A DNA stretch of 45,462 nucleotides from an uncultured Acidimicrobiales bacterium (GTDB lineage Bacteria > Actinomycetota > Acidimicrobiia > Acidimicrobiales > SZUA-35): contig CALKTH010000079.1 of the NCBI GenBank assembly GCA_937997485.1, positions 1 to 45,462 on the forward strand. Reading direction: 5' to 3'. How positions within the stretch are numbered: the first letter of the stretch is position 1; each line of letters opens with the position of its first letter. The notes below the pieces were generated by a model that did not search any database, was not told the origin of the DNA, and saw only the letters and a program-made list of their open reading frames with translations. The translations under genes were made by a program, and so were the position numbers. Shown one piece after another: positions 6,974 through 18,200 of the stretch.

Positions 6974-9918
6974 GAGGTCTCCGCAAGGGCCGCTTGGTGG
7001 AGGGGAGCATTCGACTGCGGCGAGCCGTGCCCGTTCTGCGTCGGAGCGCTGTGGCCGAGCATGATCCGGCGGGCCAAGGCTCGCAACTCTTCTGCCTCTT
7101 CGGGTTCCCAGCCACCGGGGAGTCGGCGAAGGGAAACCCGCAAGTCGGCATCGTGGGCGGTGGTGCCCTGAGCCAGGAGCTGCTCGATCCGCTTGCGGTC
7201 AGCTGTCGAGGCAGCTCCAGGCCCCTGAGCGACGACGAGGGTGAAGAGCGTGACCATCCGCTGCGGTGGGAGCAGTTGGTCTTCGATCTCTCGGGCCAGA
7301 CGGACCAACCTCGGTGGCTGCGCATCGAGGGTTGTGGTCAGTCGCGAGTCATCGGCCTCGAACAGGTGGGCCAACCGGGCGGTGATGAGACGCCCGCTAT
7401 TGACGTCGAGGTGTTGCCGCCGTGCGGCTCGCATGGCTCGCAACAGGGTGATGCGGCCAGTCGAGACGTCGGGGCCGGTGGCGGCCAGAAAGTTGGCGTA
7501 CGCCACGAGCACGTCGGGAGACGTCTGATCCCCCCGCTCGATTGCGACCTCGAAGAGGTCGGTGATTTCGGCGAGGCGGGCGGGCTCGACGGTTTCGAGG
7601 CGCGATGCCTGTCGGTCGAGCGCAGTGGCGAGACCGCCCGCTGCTCGTGTTGAGGGATTCCCGAGGGCTGTGGCCGACTGCATTGCGCGTCGGAACGTGG
7701 CGATGGCCTCGTCGAGCTCTCCTCGAGACAGCTGGTAATAGCCAAGACCGACGAGTCCGTCGCTCTTTCGACCGTTGCGTTTCACCACCCATTGCTTCAC
7801 ACCAAGGGAGATGAGGAGCCGGGGGAGCACTGCGCCGAGCGTGAGTGGGATGAGCAGGAGGGCAACGATGAGGAAGAGCGAACTCGCACTCAGGTCAAGC
7901 CGAGTCGCTGTTTCTGTTACCCACTGCGGTGCGAGGGCGGTCACCGTCAGCACCACGAGGAAGCCGACCATGGCGCGGAACGTCATGGGTATCTCTGCGT
8001 CAGCGATTTCTTCAGCGTGGAGCCGCTGTCGTCCGATCGATCGATCCCAACCGGCCCAGAGGCGCTGAGTCACCAGGGTGAGGCCAGCGGCAAGAACGAC
8101 GTAGGCGATCACCGAGACGATGCGAGCCGTTGTTGCACTGATGTCCAGTGGCACGCTCTCCGGCAGCCCCCCACCGGGGTACCAGAGATCGATGAACGCG
8201 TCCTCGGCGAAGGCTCGTTCGTACCAGTCGGCGACGTTGCGAGCGGACTGGTCCCACGTGCGAGCCCAGAAGACCGCGGTGAGCCCCAGAGTGAGCCAGG
8301 TGCCGAAGCTTCGCCACCCCACCCGCCAACGACGCTCGAAGCCGTAGTTCGAGGTCTCTTCTCGAATGGCTGCACCCTCGATGGGGACCCCCGCCGTTTC
8401 CAGCAGCTCGACGCCGACGAACGTCAAACACTCGTCCTGGTTGAGTGCGTAGTACGTGTGGTCCTTGGCCGCAGAACCGAGGTTCGACACCGGCCATGAC
8501 TCGGGCCGCTGTTCGGTACGAGTGCGAGTGGGTCCGGCAGGAACCGGGTCCTTGGTGGCGTACAAATCGAGCCACCGTCGGGTCGCCTTCCTGAGATCGT
8601 TGGGTATCGGCGGGATCTCATCAACGGCGATGATGGCGATGCCGAACACTGCGCTGGCGACTGCTGCGGTCAAAACGAGGACGACCAATCCGTGCTCGAC
8701 CGCGAGGGAGAGGATGAGGGCGGCGAACACAGCGGTGATGAGCGGACCGACCGGAATGTTCACCCGACCGATCCGTAGGGGAGCGAGCCGCAGGCCGCCG
8801 GGCTCGGCCTCCTCGCCCGTGACGAGCATCTCATCCTCGTCGACGTCGGTGCGGTCCATCGCCCGCTTGGATCGATGAACGCCGTTGAGAACGAGTACTC
8901 CGGTCAGCGCACTGATGATGGCGATGCCGGCCAGCCCAGCAAACGAGCGTTCCGCAACCAGATATCGAGCGCAGACGGCGATCGTGGCCGCTGCGATCGG
9001 CACGACCACCGACGCAATTCTCAGACGCCCCTGGCCTCGATCGCTGCTGACGTACTCCAACGCGTGCACCTTGGGGAGACCCGAACCGACGGAAACGAAC
9101 GAGTCGATGCGCTCGAAGTCGTCCGTGCCCTCGGACAGATCCTCGAGCGCCTTGTACGTCACTGCCGCTCCCTGGCTATGGGCGATGATCACGATGCGCT
9201 GGCAATCGTTCGCACGCAGCCACTCGATTCCTTGAATGACCGGGGTCTTGATCGCGGCCCCCTGGGTCGGGCTTTCGACGAGACGCTTCGTGTCTCCGAT
9301 GGTCCCAATGGCAATGAGCTGAGCCTTCTTGACGAGATTGGTCAGTGCATCGAACGGCAAGGCGGACGCGACGAGGCCGGCAATGAGGAGCGCGGTCAGA
9401 ACCGTCAGGATCAGCGGCGAGAGCATCACGAGCACAACCAGCGCCGCCACCATGAGCCCAATGCGAAACCCTTCGGCCACCTTGGCCGAACCGGAGGCCG
9501 TGCGATAGCGCCGGATGGCGGTATCGACGATCGCGTTGGCGTGCATGGCTGACGTGCTCGGGACCGACGTGAAGCTCCAACTCCACAACTCCCCAAAGCT
9601 TGGTGGCTTGAACGAGTTGGCCCACCAGCCCTCGGCGAAGAGCCACTGCTGAGGCGCCTGATCACCGCCGGAGAACGACAGCTCCATGGTCAGATTCGCC
9701 GGTGCCCCTTGGGGCTGAAGCTCGGCCTGAGTGATCGTGGCCCGCTCCGGCCCTACGTTGTTGTCCTCATGCGTCCACTCCCACGAACGCAGCCAGCCGG
9801 CGATCGCATCGCTCCATTGGGTCAGGGTCGAGCCTTGTTCTTGGTCTCCGATGCCGTGCACCAGAAGCACCCCGAGTTCGGGCCCCTTGGCCGTGTCAGC
9901 TCTTCCCTCTCTCCCCAT
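6970..9918 (-). CDS. Polytopic membrane alpha/beta-hydrolase with C-terminal helical repeats
   Basis: 982 residues from ATG 9918 (a TTG at 9978 would add 20 residues but lacks support; ATG 9918 is 16 codons before the first conserved strand). The N-terminus carries GVLLVHGIGDQEQG, the oxyanion-type HG motif, and further on IIAHSQGAAVTYKAL, a nucleophile elbow (AHSQG, variant of GxSxG). A hydrophobic stretch interrupts the hydrolase between these motifs, and further paired hydrophobic segments follow, about nine or ten in total. The C-terminal 250 residues (for example LGYYQLSRGELDEAIATFRR) look TPR-like and soluble. A lipase or esterase acting at the membrane is the natural guess; the substrate is unknown. 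It overlaps the cyclase gene start by 4 bases and lies 121 bases downstream of a GNAT gene on the same strand. Confidence 0.7.
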   Translation of the reverse strand: MGREGRADTAKGPELGVLLVHGIGDQEQGSTLTQWSDAIAGWLRSWEWTHEDNNVGPERATITQAELQPQGAPANLTMELSFSGGDQAPQQWLFAEGWWANSFKPPSFGELWSWSFTSVPSTSAMHANAIVDTAIRRYRTASGSAKVAEGFRIGLMVAALVVLVMLSPLILTVLTALLIAGLVASALPFDALTNLVKKAQLIAIGTIGDTKRLVESPTQGAAIKTPVIQGIEWLRANDCQRIVIIAHSQGAAVTYKALEDLSEGTDDFERIDSFVSVGSGLPKVHALEYVSSDRGQGRLRIASVVVPIAAATIAVCARYLVAERSFAGLAGIAIISALTGVLVLNGVHRSKRAMDRTDVDEDEMLVTGEEAEPGGLRLAPLRIGRVNIPVGPLITAVFAALILSLAVEHGLVVLVLTAAVASAVFGIAIIAVDEIPPIPNDLRKATRRWLDLYATKDPVPAGPTRTRTEQRPESWPVSNLGSAAKDHTYYALNQDECLTFVGVELLETAGVPIEGAAIREETSNYGFERRWRVGWRSFGTWLTLGLTAVFWARTWDQSARNVADWYERAFAEDAFIDLWYPGGGLPESVPLDISATTARIVSVIAYVVLAAGLTLVTQRLWAGWDRSIGRQRLHAEEIADAEIPMTFRAMVGFLVVLTVTALAPQWVTETATRLDLSASSLFLIVALLLIPLTLGAVLPRLLISLGVKQWVVKRNGRKSDGLVGLGYYQLSRGELDEAIATFRRAMQSATALGNPSTRAAGGLATALDRQASRLETVEPARLAEITDLFEVAIERGDQTSPDVLVAYANFLAATGPDVSTGRITLLRAMRAARRQHLDVNSGRLITARLAHLFEADDSRLTTTLDAQPPRLVRLAREIEDQLLPPQRMVTLFTLVVAQGPGAASTADRKRIEQLLAQGTTAHDADLRVSLRRLPGGWEPEEAEELRALARRIMLGHSAPTQNGHGSPQSNAPLHQAALAETS

Positions 9919-10039
9919 GTGCCGCCATCTTGGTCTGTTCGCGGCGTGCGAGTCCACGGCGAAATGTCGCGGCAACAATATGGATGGAGTTATGTGTAGT
10001 TAGTTGTCGATGTAGCCGTTTTGGCCCTTGTGGCAGGGG

Positions 10040-10549
10040 CTACATGTCCGATGGCGGGCGATGGCGGTACAGGTGGGCTTGGCCGTAGCGGAACGCGACC
10101 TCACGCTCGAACTTCGCTCCCATGCGGGTGGCGACGGCGGCAGAAGCGGCGTTGTCGACGGCGATCACACTCACGGCGGTTTCCCACCCGAAGTCTTCGT
10201 AGGCCGCCTGCAATGACCGATTGGCGGCCTCGGTCGCGAAGCCCTTGCCGTGATGGCCGGGCACGAGCGCCCAGGTGAGTTCGGGGGCGATCCAACCGTC
10301 GGGGTAGTAGAGACCGGCGAGGCCGACGTAGTGACCGCTGGCCTTCTCCTCCAGCGCCCACGGCCCGTAGCCCCGCAGCGCCCAGTGGCCTGGATACATG
10401 GCGAACTTGCGCCAGGCATCCTCCCGATCGCACGGCCCGCCGTAGAACGAAGACATCGGATCGGCGTAGAACTCGGCCATGGGTTCGAAGTCTTCGCTCC
10501 GAAACGGTCGCAGTAGGAGCCGCTCGGACTCGAGGGTGGGGATCGACAT
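10040..10549 (-). CDS. GNAT acetyltransferase, RimJ/RimL-like
   Basis: 169 residues from ATG 10549, chosen because MSIPTLESERLLLRPF is the standard start of this GNAT subfamily; longer in-frame readings run through the tsaE promoter region and look non-coding. Other visible elements are the acceptor strand region ELTWALVPGHHGKGFATEAA, which carries the acetyl-CoA binding loop HHGKGFATEA, and the C-terminal NAASAAVATRMGAKFERE segment. The substrate is unknown; relatives acetylate protein N-termini or small amines. It is divergent from tsaE (73 bases between starts) and upstream, on the same strand, of the hydrolase-cyclase-catalase-like trio, so it may be cotranscribed with them or be an unrelated gene. 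Confidence 0.85.
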   Translation of the reverse strand: MSIPTLESERLLLRPFRSEDFEPMAEFYADPMSSFYGGPCDREDAWRKFAMYPGHWALRGYGPWALEEKASGHYVGLAGLYYPDGWIAPELTWALVPGHHGKGFATEAANRSLQAAYEDFGWETAVSVIAVDNAASAAVATRMGAKFEREVAFRYGQAHLYRHRPPSDM

Positions 10550-10622
10550 GAGGTTGGGTGCGCTACCTGTCACCCCTGGAGTCTGGCATTGCAATCGGCC
10601 GGCGCCCGTAGGATTGTCGGCC

Positions 10623-11168
10623 GTGCCTGCATCCCTCGAGTTCGCCACCGACCAGCCGTCGGCGACCCAAGCATTGGCTGCCGCGCTCGCGTCCACGCTG
10701 CGCCTCGGCGATCTTCTGGTCTTGGCCGGCGATCTTGGTGCGGGCAAGACGTGTTTCACGCAGGGCTTGGCTCGTGGGCTCGGGATCGATGATCGGGTGA
10801 CGAGCCCCACGTTCACGCTGGCGAACCGCTATCAGGGCACGGGCGGCGACGGGTCGCCACTCGAGCTCAACCATCTCGACGTGTACCGCCTCGACGACAT
10901 TGGTGAGACGCTCGATCTCGACCTACCCGAACTGCTCGAGTCCGGCGTCACGGTGATCGAGTGGGGTGAGCAGATCGATGCGGCGCTTCCGGCTGACCAC
11001 CTGATCGTCCGGATCCTGCACGGCGACGGTTCTGAAGGCGATGGTGCTGACGACGACGCCGCCGTCGGAGAAGACGACGATCGCACGCTTCGATTCGAAG
11101 TGGGTGGCCCCTCGTGGGAAGCCCGTCTCCCCACGCTGCGCGCCGCACTCGAAGGAGCCCACTCATGA
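10623..11168 (+). CDS. tsaE: tRNA threonylcarbamoyladenosine ATPase TsaE
   Basis: 181 residues from GTG 10623, with GTAGGA about 9 bases upstream as ribosome binding site. TsaE is the ATPase that supports turnover of the TsaB-TsaD complex in t6A synthesis. Walker A GDLGAGKTCFTQGLARGLG, the switch-like SPTFTLANRY and the HLDVYRLDD motif are clear. Length is slightly above the usual 150-160 because of an acidic, low-complexity insertion (DGSEGDGADDDAAVGEDDD) before the last strand, probably a surface loop. Its stop overlaps the tsaD start (ATGA), so the pair is coupled. Confidence 0.93.
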   Translation: MPASLEFATDQPSATQALAAALASTLRLGDLLVLAGDLGAGKTCFTQGLARGLGIDDRVTSPTFTLANRYQGTGGDGSPLELNHLDVYRLDDIGETLDLDLPELLESGVTVIEWGEQIDAALPADHLIVRILHGDGSEGDGADDDAAVGEDDDRTLRFEVGGPSWEARLPTLRAALEGAHS

Positions 11169-12172
11169 CGTTGTTGCTCGCGATCGAAACCAGCTGCGAC
11201 GAAACCTCGATCGCCATCGTGCGCAACGGCACTGGTTCACGGCCGACCGAGGTGCTCTCGAACGTCGTCTCCAGCCAGATCGAGCTGCACGCCGAGTTCG
11301 GCGGCGTGGTGCCGGAAGTGGCCAGCCGAGCGCACCTCGAGATGCTCGAGCCGGTACTCGCTCAGGCACTCGCCGAAGCCAACGTCACGCCCGATGACAT
11401 TGACGCCGTCGCCGCCACTCACGGCCCGGGTCTGATTGGCGCGCTGCTCATTGGAGTGAGTGCAGCGAAGGCGCTCGCTCTTGCATGGGGTGTGCCGTAC
11501 GTCGGCGTCAATCACATGGAGGGCCACCTGTTTGCCCCGTTCCTCGAGGCTCCCGACCTCGAACCACCCCTGGTCGTACTGCTCGTGAGCGGTGGCCACA
11601 CGATGATCGTGCACCTCAAGGCGTTCGGTGACTACAAGATCCTCGGCTCAACGATCGATGACGCTGCCGGCGAGGCATTCGACAAGGTCGCCCGCTATCT
11701 CGGGCTCGGCTACCCCGGTGGTCCGCTGGTCGACAAGCTCGCTCGCGACGGCGACAGGGATGCCATCCGCTTTCCTCGAGGGTTGATGGACGAGGGGCTC
11801 GATTTCAGTTTTAGCGGCATGAAGACCGCCGTGATCAACTACGTCCGCAAGAACCGAGACGCCGAAAACGCTGACCTGTGTGCTGGCTTTCAGGAGGCCG
11901 TCGTCGATGTGCTGGTCACCAAGACCATGCGGGCCGCCGAGCAGGTGGGAGCCAACGGTGTGTGCCTCGGTGGGGGAGTGGCCGCCAACTCGCGTCTGCG
12001 GGAGCGATTCGCCGAAGAGGCGGCCAAGCGGAACCTCACCTGCCTGGTGCCTGATCGGGCCTTCTGCACGGACAACGCGGCGATGATCGCGAGCGCTGCT
12101 CACTGGCGGCTTCAGAACGACGGACCCATGCCTCTCGACGACGGTGCCATTCCCAATTTGAAGCTTGTTTGA
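11165..12172 (+). CDS. tsaD: tRNA N6-adenosine threonylcarbamoyltransferase TsaD
   Basis: 335 residues from ATG 11165, which overlaps the tsaE stop. TsaD transfers threonylcarbamoyl from TC-AMP to A37 of tRNA. The sequence shows the ASKHA N-terminus LLLAIETSCDETSIAIV, the metal-binding NHMEGH motif, the VSGGHTMIV phosphate loop, a GEAFDKVARYLGLGYPGG segment and the C-terminal CLGGGVAANSRLR and FCTDNAAMIA motifs. Length and all hallmark segments are normal, so it should be functional. The usual cluster partner tsaB lies 10 kb upstream on the same strand, and groES-groEL, its neighbour in mycobacteria, follows 11 kb downstream. Confidence 0.96.
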   Translation: MTLLLAIETSCDETSIAIVRNGTGSRPTEVLSNVVSSQIELHAEFGGVVPEVASRAHLEMLEPVLAQALAEANVTPDDIDAVAATHGPGLIGALLIGVSAAKALALAWGVPYVGVNHMEGHLFAPFLEAPDLEPPLVVLLVSGGHTMIVHLKAFGDYKILGSTIDDAAGEAFDKVARYLGLGYPGGPLVDKLARDGDRDAIRFPRGLMDEGLDFSFSGMKTAVINYVRKNRDAENADLCAGFQEAVVDVLVTKTMRAAEQVGANGVCLGGGVAANSRLRERFAEEAAKRNLTCLVPDRAFCTDNAAMIASAAHWRLQNDGPMPLDDGAIPNLKLV

Positions 12173-12220
12173 CCTCGTTCGCACAGGACCACGGCTGAAT
12201 CAGCTGCCGTTCGAGAAATC

Positions 12221-15200
12221 TTGCATCACATCGCGACGAAGCGGCGAGAACTACCGTCTCCCACTGTGTCCCTTTCCCCGAGAGGACGCGGGCGAACCCT
12301 GACGATTGCTGCGACGTGTGTCGTCCTGGCCGTCAGCTTGATCGTTCCCGTTCCCACATCCGCCGCCGTCCGAGCCTTCGGCGCACCACGGTTCTCCGTG
12401 AATGCACCGGGCGACATTGTCTACGCCGCGAACACGCTGCTGACCTGTCCGGCGACCGCAGGAAACTGCGCGGCGGCCCAAGCAGGCACGCGCGCGTCCG
12501 CGAACAACGAGTTCGCCATGATCCAGGTCGACACCGACAGCGATGCCTCGACGTTCAACTCTTCCACGGCAACGCTCGACATTCCGGCCGACGCCACGGT
12601 CCTCTTTGCTGGCCTCTACTGGGGTGCGGTCTCGACCAGTGGCGACCGCGGCACCGTGCAGTTCGAGACCGGTACCGGCACGGGCTACACCACCGTCACC
12701 GCTGATCAGCTCGACGATCGCGGCGCGACCTATCAGGGCTTTGCTGATGTCACCGCTGCCGTGCAGGCGACGGGCAACGGTGAGTACACGGTGGCGAACG
12801 TTCGCACTCGCACCGGCCGGAACCGCCACGCCGGTTGGTCACTCGTCGTGGCCTACGAAAGCCCCTCGGCACCTTGGCGCAACCTCACCGTGTTTGACGG
12901 CTTCGAGCTCGTGAACCCGAGCAACCCGGTCGATGTCACGGTGAGCGGATTCATCGCTCCTCCGACCGGTCCCGTGAACGCCCGCATCGGGATGATCGCC
13001 TACGAGGGTGACGCTCGGTACAGCGGCGACTTCGCCGAATTCGAGGGCACGCCCTTCGGTGATGGACTGAACCCGCCGGGCAACTTCTTCAACTCAGCGA
13101 TCACCGATGCTGGCGTCTCCGTGCCCGGGCGTGACCCGGACTACGTCGATCAACTTGGCTACGACGCCAAGATCATCGCGACCTCAGGCTTGGTTGCGCC
13201 AAGCGCGACCTCCGCCAACATCTCCCTGCGATCGGCGGGCGATTGGTACTACCCCGGCGTCATCACCTCGGCCATCGACGTCTTCGTGCCGAATCTCTCG
13301 TCGGACTTCGACAAGACCGTCACCGACCTGAACGGGGGTCAGGTGCATCCGGGCGACGAGCTCGAGTACGTCGTCGAGTTCTCGAACCAAGGTGGCGACG
13401 CGGCGCTGGACACGGTGATCACCGATGACATCCCGGCGGGCACCACCTATTCGCCCGGCAGCCTGGTGGTGCTGGACGGCGACAACCCCGGAGCGAAGTC
13501 CGATGCCGGTGGCGATGACCAAGCATCGTTCGCAGGCGGAATGGTCACGTTCAACATCGGCACCGGCGCAACAGCCATCGATGGAGGCCGCGTGGCTCCC
13601 TTCTCCCAGACGGGCCAGCGCTATCGGGTCCGCTTCCGGGTGACGGTCGACGACACCACGCCGGATGGCTTCGATGTCGACAACGTCGCAGCGAGTTCCT
13701 ACACCGCCGAAACGCTCGGCCTGCCGTACACGTCCCAGACCCCCACGGTCACCGTGCCCGTGGTGGCGTTGAGTGACCTCTCCTTCGAGTCCAAGACCGA
13801 TTCGGCCGACCCGATCGTCGCCGGCGGCGACGTTGCTTACACCCTCACGATTCGAAACGACGGTCCTTCGACCGCCGAGAACGTCAGCATCACCGACACG
13901 CTGCCGGCGGGGGTCACCTTCAACCCCACGGGCTCGACCGGCACGTGTACCGAGTCCGGCGGCGTCGTGACCTGCACCCTTGGCTCGGTGCCCGTCGGCA
14001 CCGCCTCCGCCACGATCGTCGTCACCGTTGATGAGGACGCCACGGTCGGCACGCTGAACAACAGCGCCACGGTGTCGTCGACCACTACGGATACTGATCC
14101 CACTGACAACACCGCCACCGAGACCACCACGATCGAGCGGCTCGTCGACCTTGCCCTCACCAAGGTGGCGACGCCCGCCCCCGACGTTGCGGGAGAGGCG
14201 CTGGCCGGCGGTCAGATCTCCTACGTGCTCACCCTCACCAACAATGGCCCATCGTCGGCCACGAATGCCACGATCACCGATGCGCTGCCTGTTGGCACCA
14301 CGGTTGCCTCGACGGCCCCGTCGGGTGCCGGCACGTGTTCGAGTGCAAGCGGGTCGATCGCTTGCACCTGGCCCTCCATAGCCACAGGTGCGACCGTCAC
14401 GGTCACCGTGGTGGTGGATGTCGCCTCCTCGTTGGGCGCGACGGACACGGTGACGAACCAGGCCAGCGCTTCCGCAGATGAACCGGAAGACCCCGCCGGT
14501 GCACCGCAAACGGCAACGGCTCGCGTCGACATCGCTCGACAGATCGATCTTCAGGTCACCAAGACCTCGGCGAGTCCGGCCGTTGCCGGTGAGGTCGCAA
14601 CCTTCGATATCGAGATCACCAACGCCGGGCCATCCGACGCCACCAACGTGCAGGTGGTTGACACCCTTCCTGCGGGAACGACCTTCGTTGCCGGCCAGTC
14701 GTCGGGATCGTGCCTGCCAGATAGCGCCACGCAAGTGACGTGTTCGACGGCCTCGCTCCCCGCTGGTTCGACCGTCAACTTCACCGTTGCCGTCGAGGTG
14801 CCATCGGATGCCGTTGCTGGCGCACCGCTCACCAACCAGGCGGCAGCGAGCGCAACCGAACCGGAGAACCCGGCGACCACAGCGGACAACACCGATGTGG
14901 CTACCGTTGCCATCACTCGCTCCGCTGATCTGTCGATTGCGAAGAACCACGTGGCCGAACCGGTCGCCGCTGGCGGCCCTGTCGCCTGGACGATCACGGT
15001 CACGAACCGAGGACCTTCCGAAGCCACCGGTGTCACGGTGACCGACACGCTGCCGCCGAGTGTTGACTTCGCCGCCTCCCCGGGCTGCACGGAGGCCGGC
15101 GGCATCGTGACGTGCACGGCGGCCGGTCCCCTCGCTGCCGGTGACGATGTCACCTTCACGGTGAACGGCACCGTCGACGCCGGAGCGGCGGATGGTTCGG

Positions 15201-18200
15201 TGCTGACCAACAGTGCACGTGTCGACGCCAACGAGCCTGATCCCCAACCCGACAACAACGAGACCTCGGTGGGCACTCAGGTGAACCGTGTGGCGGCGCT
15301 CGACATCTTCAAACGAGAAACCGCCGGTTCACCCGACCCGGTCATTGCTGGCGATCCGATCTCCTGGGAGATCGAAGTGATCAACCGGGGCCCGTCCATC
15401 GCCACCGGCGTGGCGATCACCGATGATCTTTCGGGCCTGCCGGTCACCGTTACGGGGGCGACCGGACCCGGCTGCTCCGTTACTGCTGGCGAGGTGAATT
15501 GCTCGCAGGCAACCCTCGCCGTGAACGCATCGATCCTCGTCACGGTCACGGCCACCACCAGCTCGGCACTGGCCGATGGCGCCGTCATTCTCAACACGGC
15601 AACGGCCAGCGGCGATGCCTCCCCGGCCGTGTCGGCCTCGGAAGAGACGTCCGTGCTCACGAGCGCGGATCTCCAATTGCAGAAGATTGGCCCGACGTCT
15701 CTGTTCGCCGGTGAGGTCGGCACCTTCGAGCTCACACTCCTGAACGCGGGCCCGTCCGATGCCACGGGAGTCACGATCGATGATCTGCTCCCCGCCGGCT
15801 TTGCCTATGACGCATTCCGCGTGACTGCCGGAGCCGCAACGTGTGCGCCCGCTGGCGGCAATGTCGAGTGCACCGTGGGCGCGCTTGCTGCGGGCGCCAG
15901 CGTGGTCGTCGAGATCGACGCCACCGCCGACTCATCCCTGGCTGTCGGCGACATGGCGATCAACCGTGCGGTGGCAGACGCTGATCAGCCCGATCCGGAC
16001 CCGAGCTCGAACACGGCCGAGGCCACCACCACGATCGCTCGCGAAGCAGACCTGTCGATCGTGAAGTCGGATCCCGTTGGCAGCTCTGCAGCTGGTGAAG
16101 GCATCGTCTACGAGATCGTGGTCGACAACCTCGGACCGTCCGACGCCACCAACGTCGAGGTCACCGATGTGCTCCCGGTCAACACGACGTTCGACCCCGG
16201 CGCATCGTCGGGCGTGTGCTCGGAGGCTGGCGGCACGGTCACCTGTGCCCTTGGAACCATCGATCCGCAGGCGGGGCCAACGACGATCTCGATCGCTGTC
16301 ATCGTGGATGCTGGTTTCACCGGGCCGAGCATCACGAACGCCGCCGGCGTCAACGCCACCGAGAACGATCCCGTCGCCGACAACGACACCGACGACGCCG
16401 TCACGGCGATCGAAACCCGAGCGGATCTGGCCATCGTGAAGACGAGTCCGGCCACGCCGCCCGTCCCGGGAACGAACTACACATACACCGTGCAGGTCTC
16501 GAACGCCGGCCCATCGATTGCTGCCGACGTCTCCGTGACCGACACGCTCCCCGCAGGCACAACGTTCGTCAGCAGCTCGCTTGGCGCATCGTGCACCTCT
16601 GGTGTCGCCACCGAAGTCGAGTGCCAGCTCGGCGCCGTCGGCCTCGGTGCCGCCACCTCGTTCTCGATCACGGTCGCCGTTGATCCCGGCGCGACCGGCT
16701 CGATCGCCAACACCGCTGTCGTGGACTCATCGACGCCAGACCCCACGCCGGGAGACAACACGTCGACCGACACCTCCGCTCTTCTGACCCGCGCCGATCT
16801 CTCGTTGGCCAAGTCTGCGGTCGTGCCCACCGTCGTGGCGGGAACAAACGCAACGTTCGAACTCGTCGTCAGCAACGCTGGCCCCTCCGATGCGACTGGC
16901 ATCGTGGTCACCGACCTCCTACCGCCCACGCTTGCCTTCGACGCCACGCTCTCCGATGCGCGCTGTGCCGACACGGGCGGCGGCGCGATCGAGTGCAGCG
17001 ATGCGGGCCCGATCGCTCCGGGCTCGTCGCTTACCTTCACACTGGTCGCCCAGGTCGATACCTCGGTTGCCGCTGGCGCTCGCCTCTCCAACTCCGCCGT
17101 CGTCGATGCGGACACCGATGATCCAGACGAGTCGAACAATACTGGCAGCGCCACGGTCGATATCGAACGCTCCGCTGACATCTCGCTCACGAAGGTGGCC
17201 GCCGAGGTCACAATCACTGCGGGATCGGACGCAACATTCACCCTCACCGCCACCAACAACGGACCCTCCGACGCCACGACCGTCGTTGTCCAGGACACGC
17301 TCCCTGCAGGTATGACCCTCGTGTCTGCGACTCCCGGCGCAGGCGGCAGCTGCACCACTACCCCCACCTCTGTCACGTGCACCGCGACCACGCTGGCTGT
17401 TGGCGCCAGCTTCGAGATCGTGGTCGTGGCCAAGAGCGCACCCGACGTTCCAGACGCAGCCAGCCTGGTCAACTCCGCCACGGTGACCGCTGCCGAACCC
17501 GATCCGGACACGAGCAACAACACCGCCACCGCTCCGGTCAGTGTGAACCGCATCGTCAATCTCAGCGTGGCCAAGTCGGCCAGCGCTCAGCCCATCGCCG
17601 TCGCCGGAGAACCGCAAGCGTTCGAGATCGTCGTCGAGAACACCGGGCTCAGCAATGCCACGGGCGTCACCATCACTGATCCACTCCCCGTTGGCTCCAC
17701 CTTCTACGCCGCCGGATCGGCCGCGAACTGCGCCGAAGCCGGTGGCGTAGTGTCCTGCCTGGTTGGCGATCTCCCCGCCGGCCAATCCACTGCCTTCGTG
17801 ATCTCCTTCATCGTCGACCAGTCGACGGCGGACGGTGGCTCCATCATCAACACCGCTTCTGTCTCTTCGAACGAACCGGACACCGACTCCACCGATGACA
17901 GCTCGACCGTCGACGTACCGGTGGTGCGTCGGGCCGACGTGTTCGTGCGCAAGCAGGGCTCGCCGGATCCAGTCGTGGCCGGCACGTCGACCAGCTTCAC
18001 ACTGAGCTACGGCAACGCGGGGCCTTCCGATGCCACGGGCCTCGTCATCACCGATGTCCTTCCCGCCGGCGTGACTTTCGACGCTGGTTCCTCGGACGCT
18101 CGCTGCTCCGCCATCGGGCCGGCCGTCACCTGTGCGGTGGGCGATGTCGCCGTCGGGGCTGCGACCACGCCGGTCCTGATCGGCGTCTTGCTTGACGGTG

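Noticed and set aside
4310..9918. Calling the cyclase-hydrolase pair a CBASS or Pycsar defence system
   Set aside because: The cyclase is a common class III/STAND fusion, no cyclic-nucleotide sensor domain is visible in the hydrolase, and no other defence genes are present.
13184..15247. Long minus-strand open readings (up to 687 codons) inside the DUF11 gene
   Set aside because: Arg/Gly/Val-rich shadows of a GC-rich repeat gene; the plus strand has a signal peptide, domains and an anchor.
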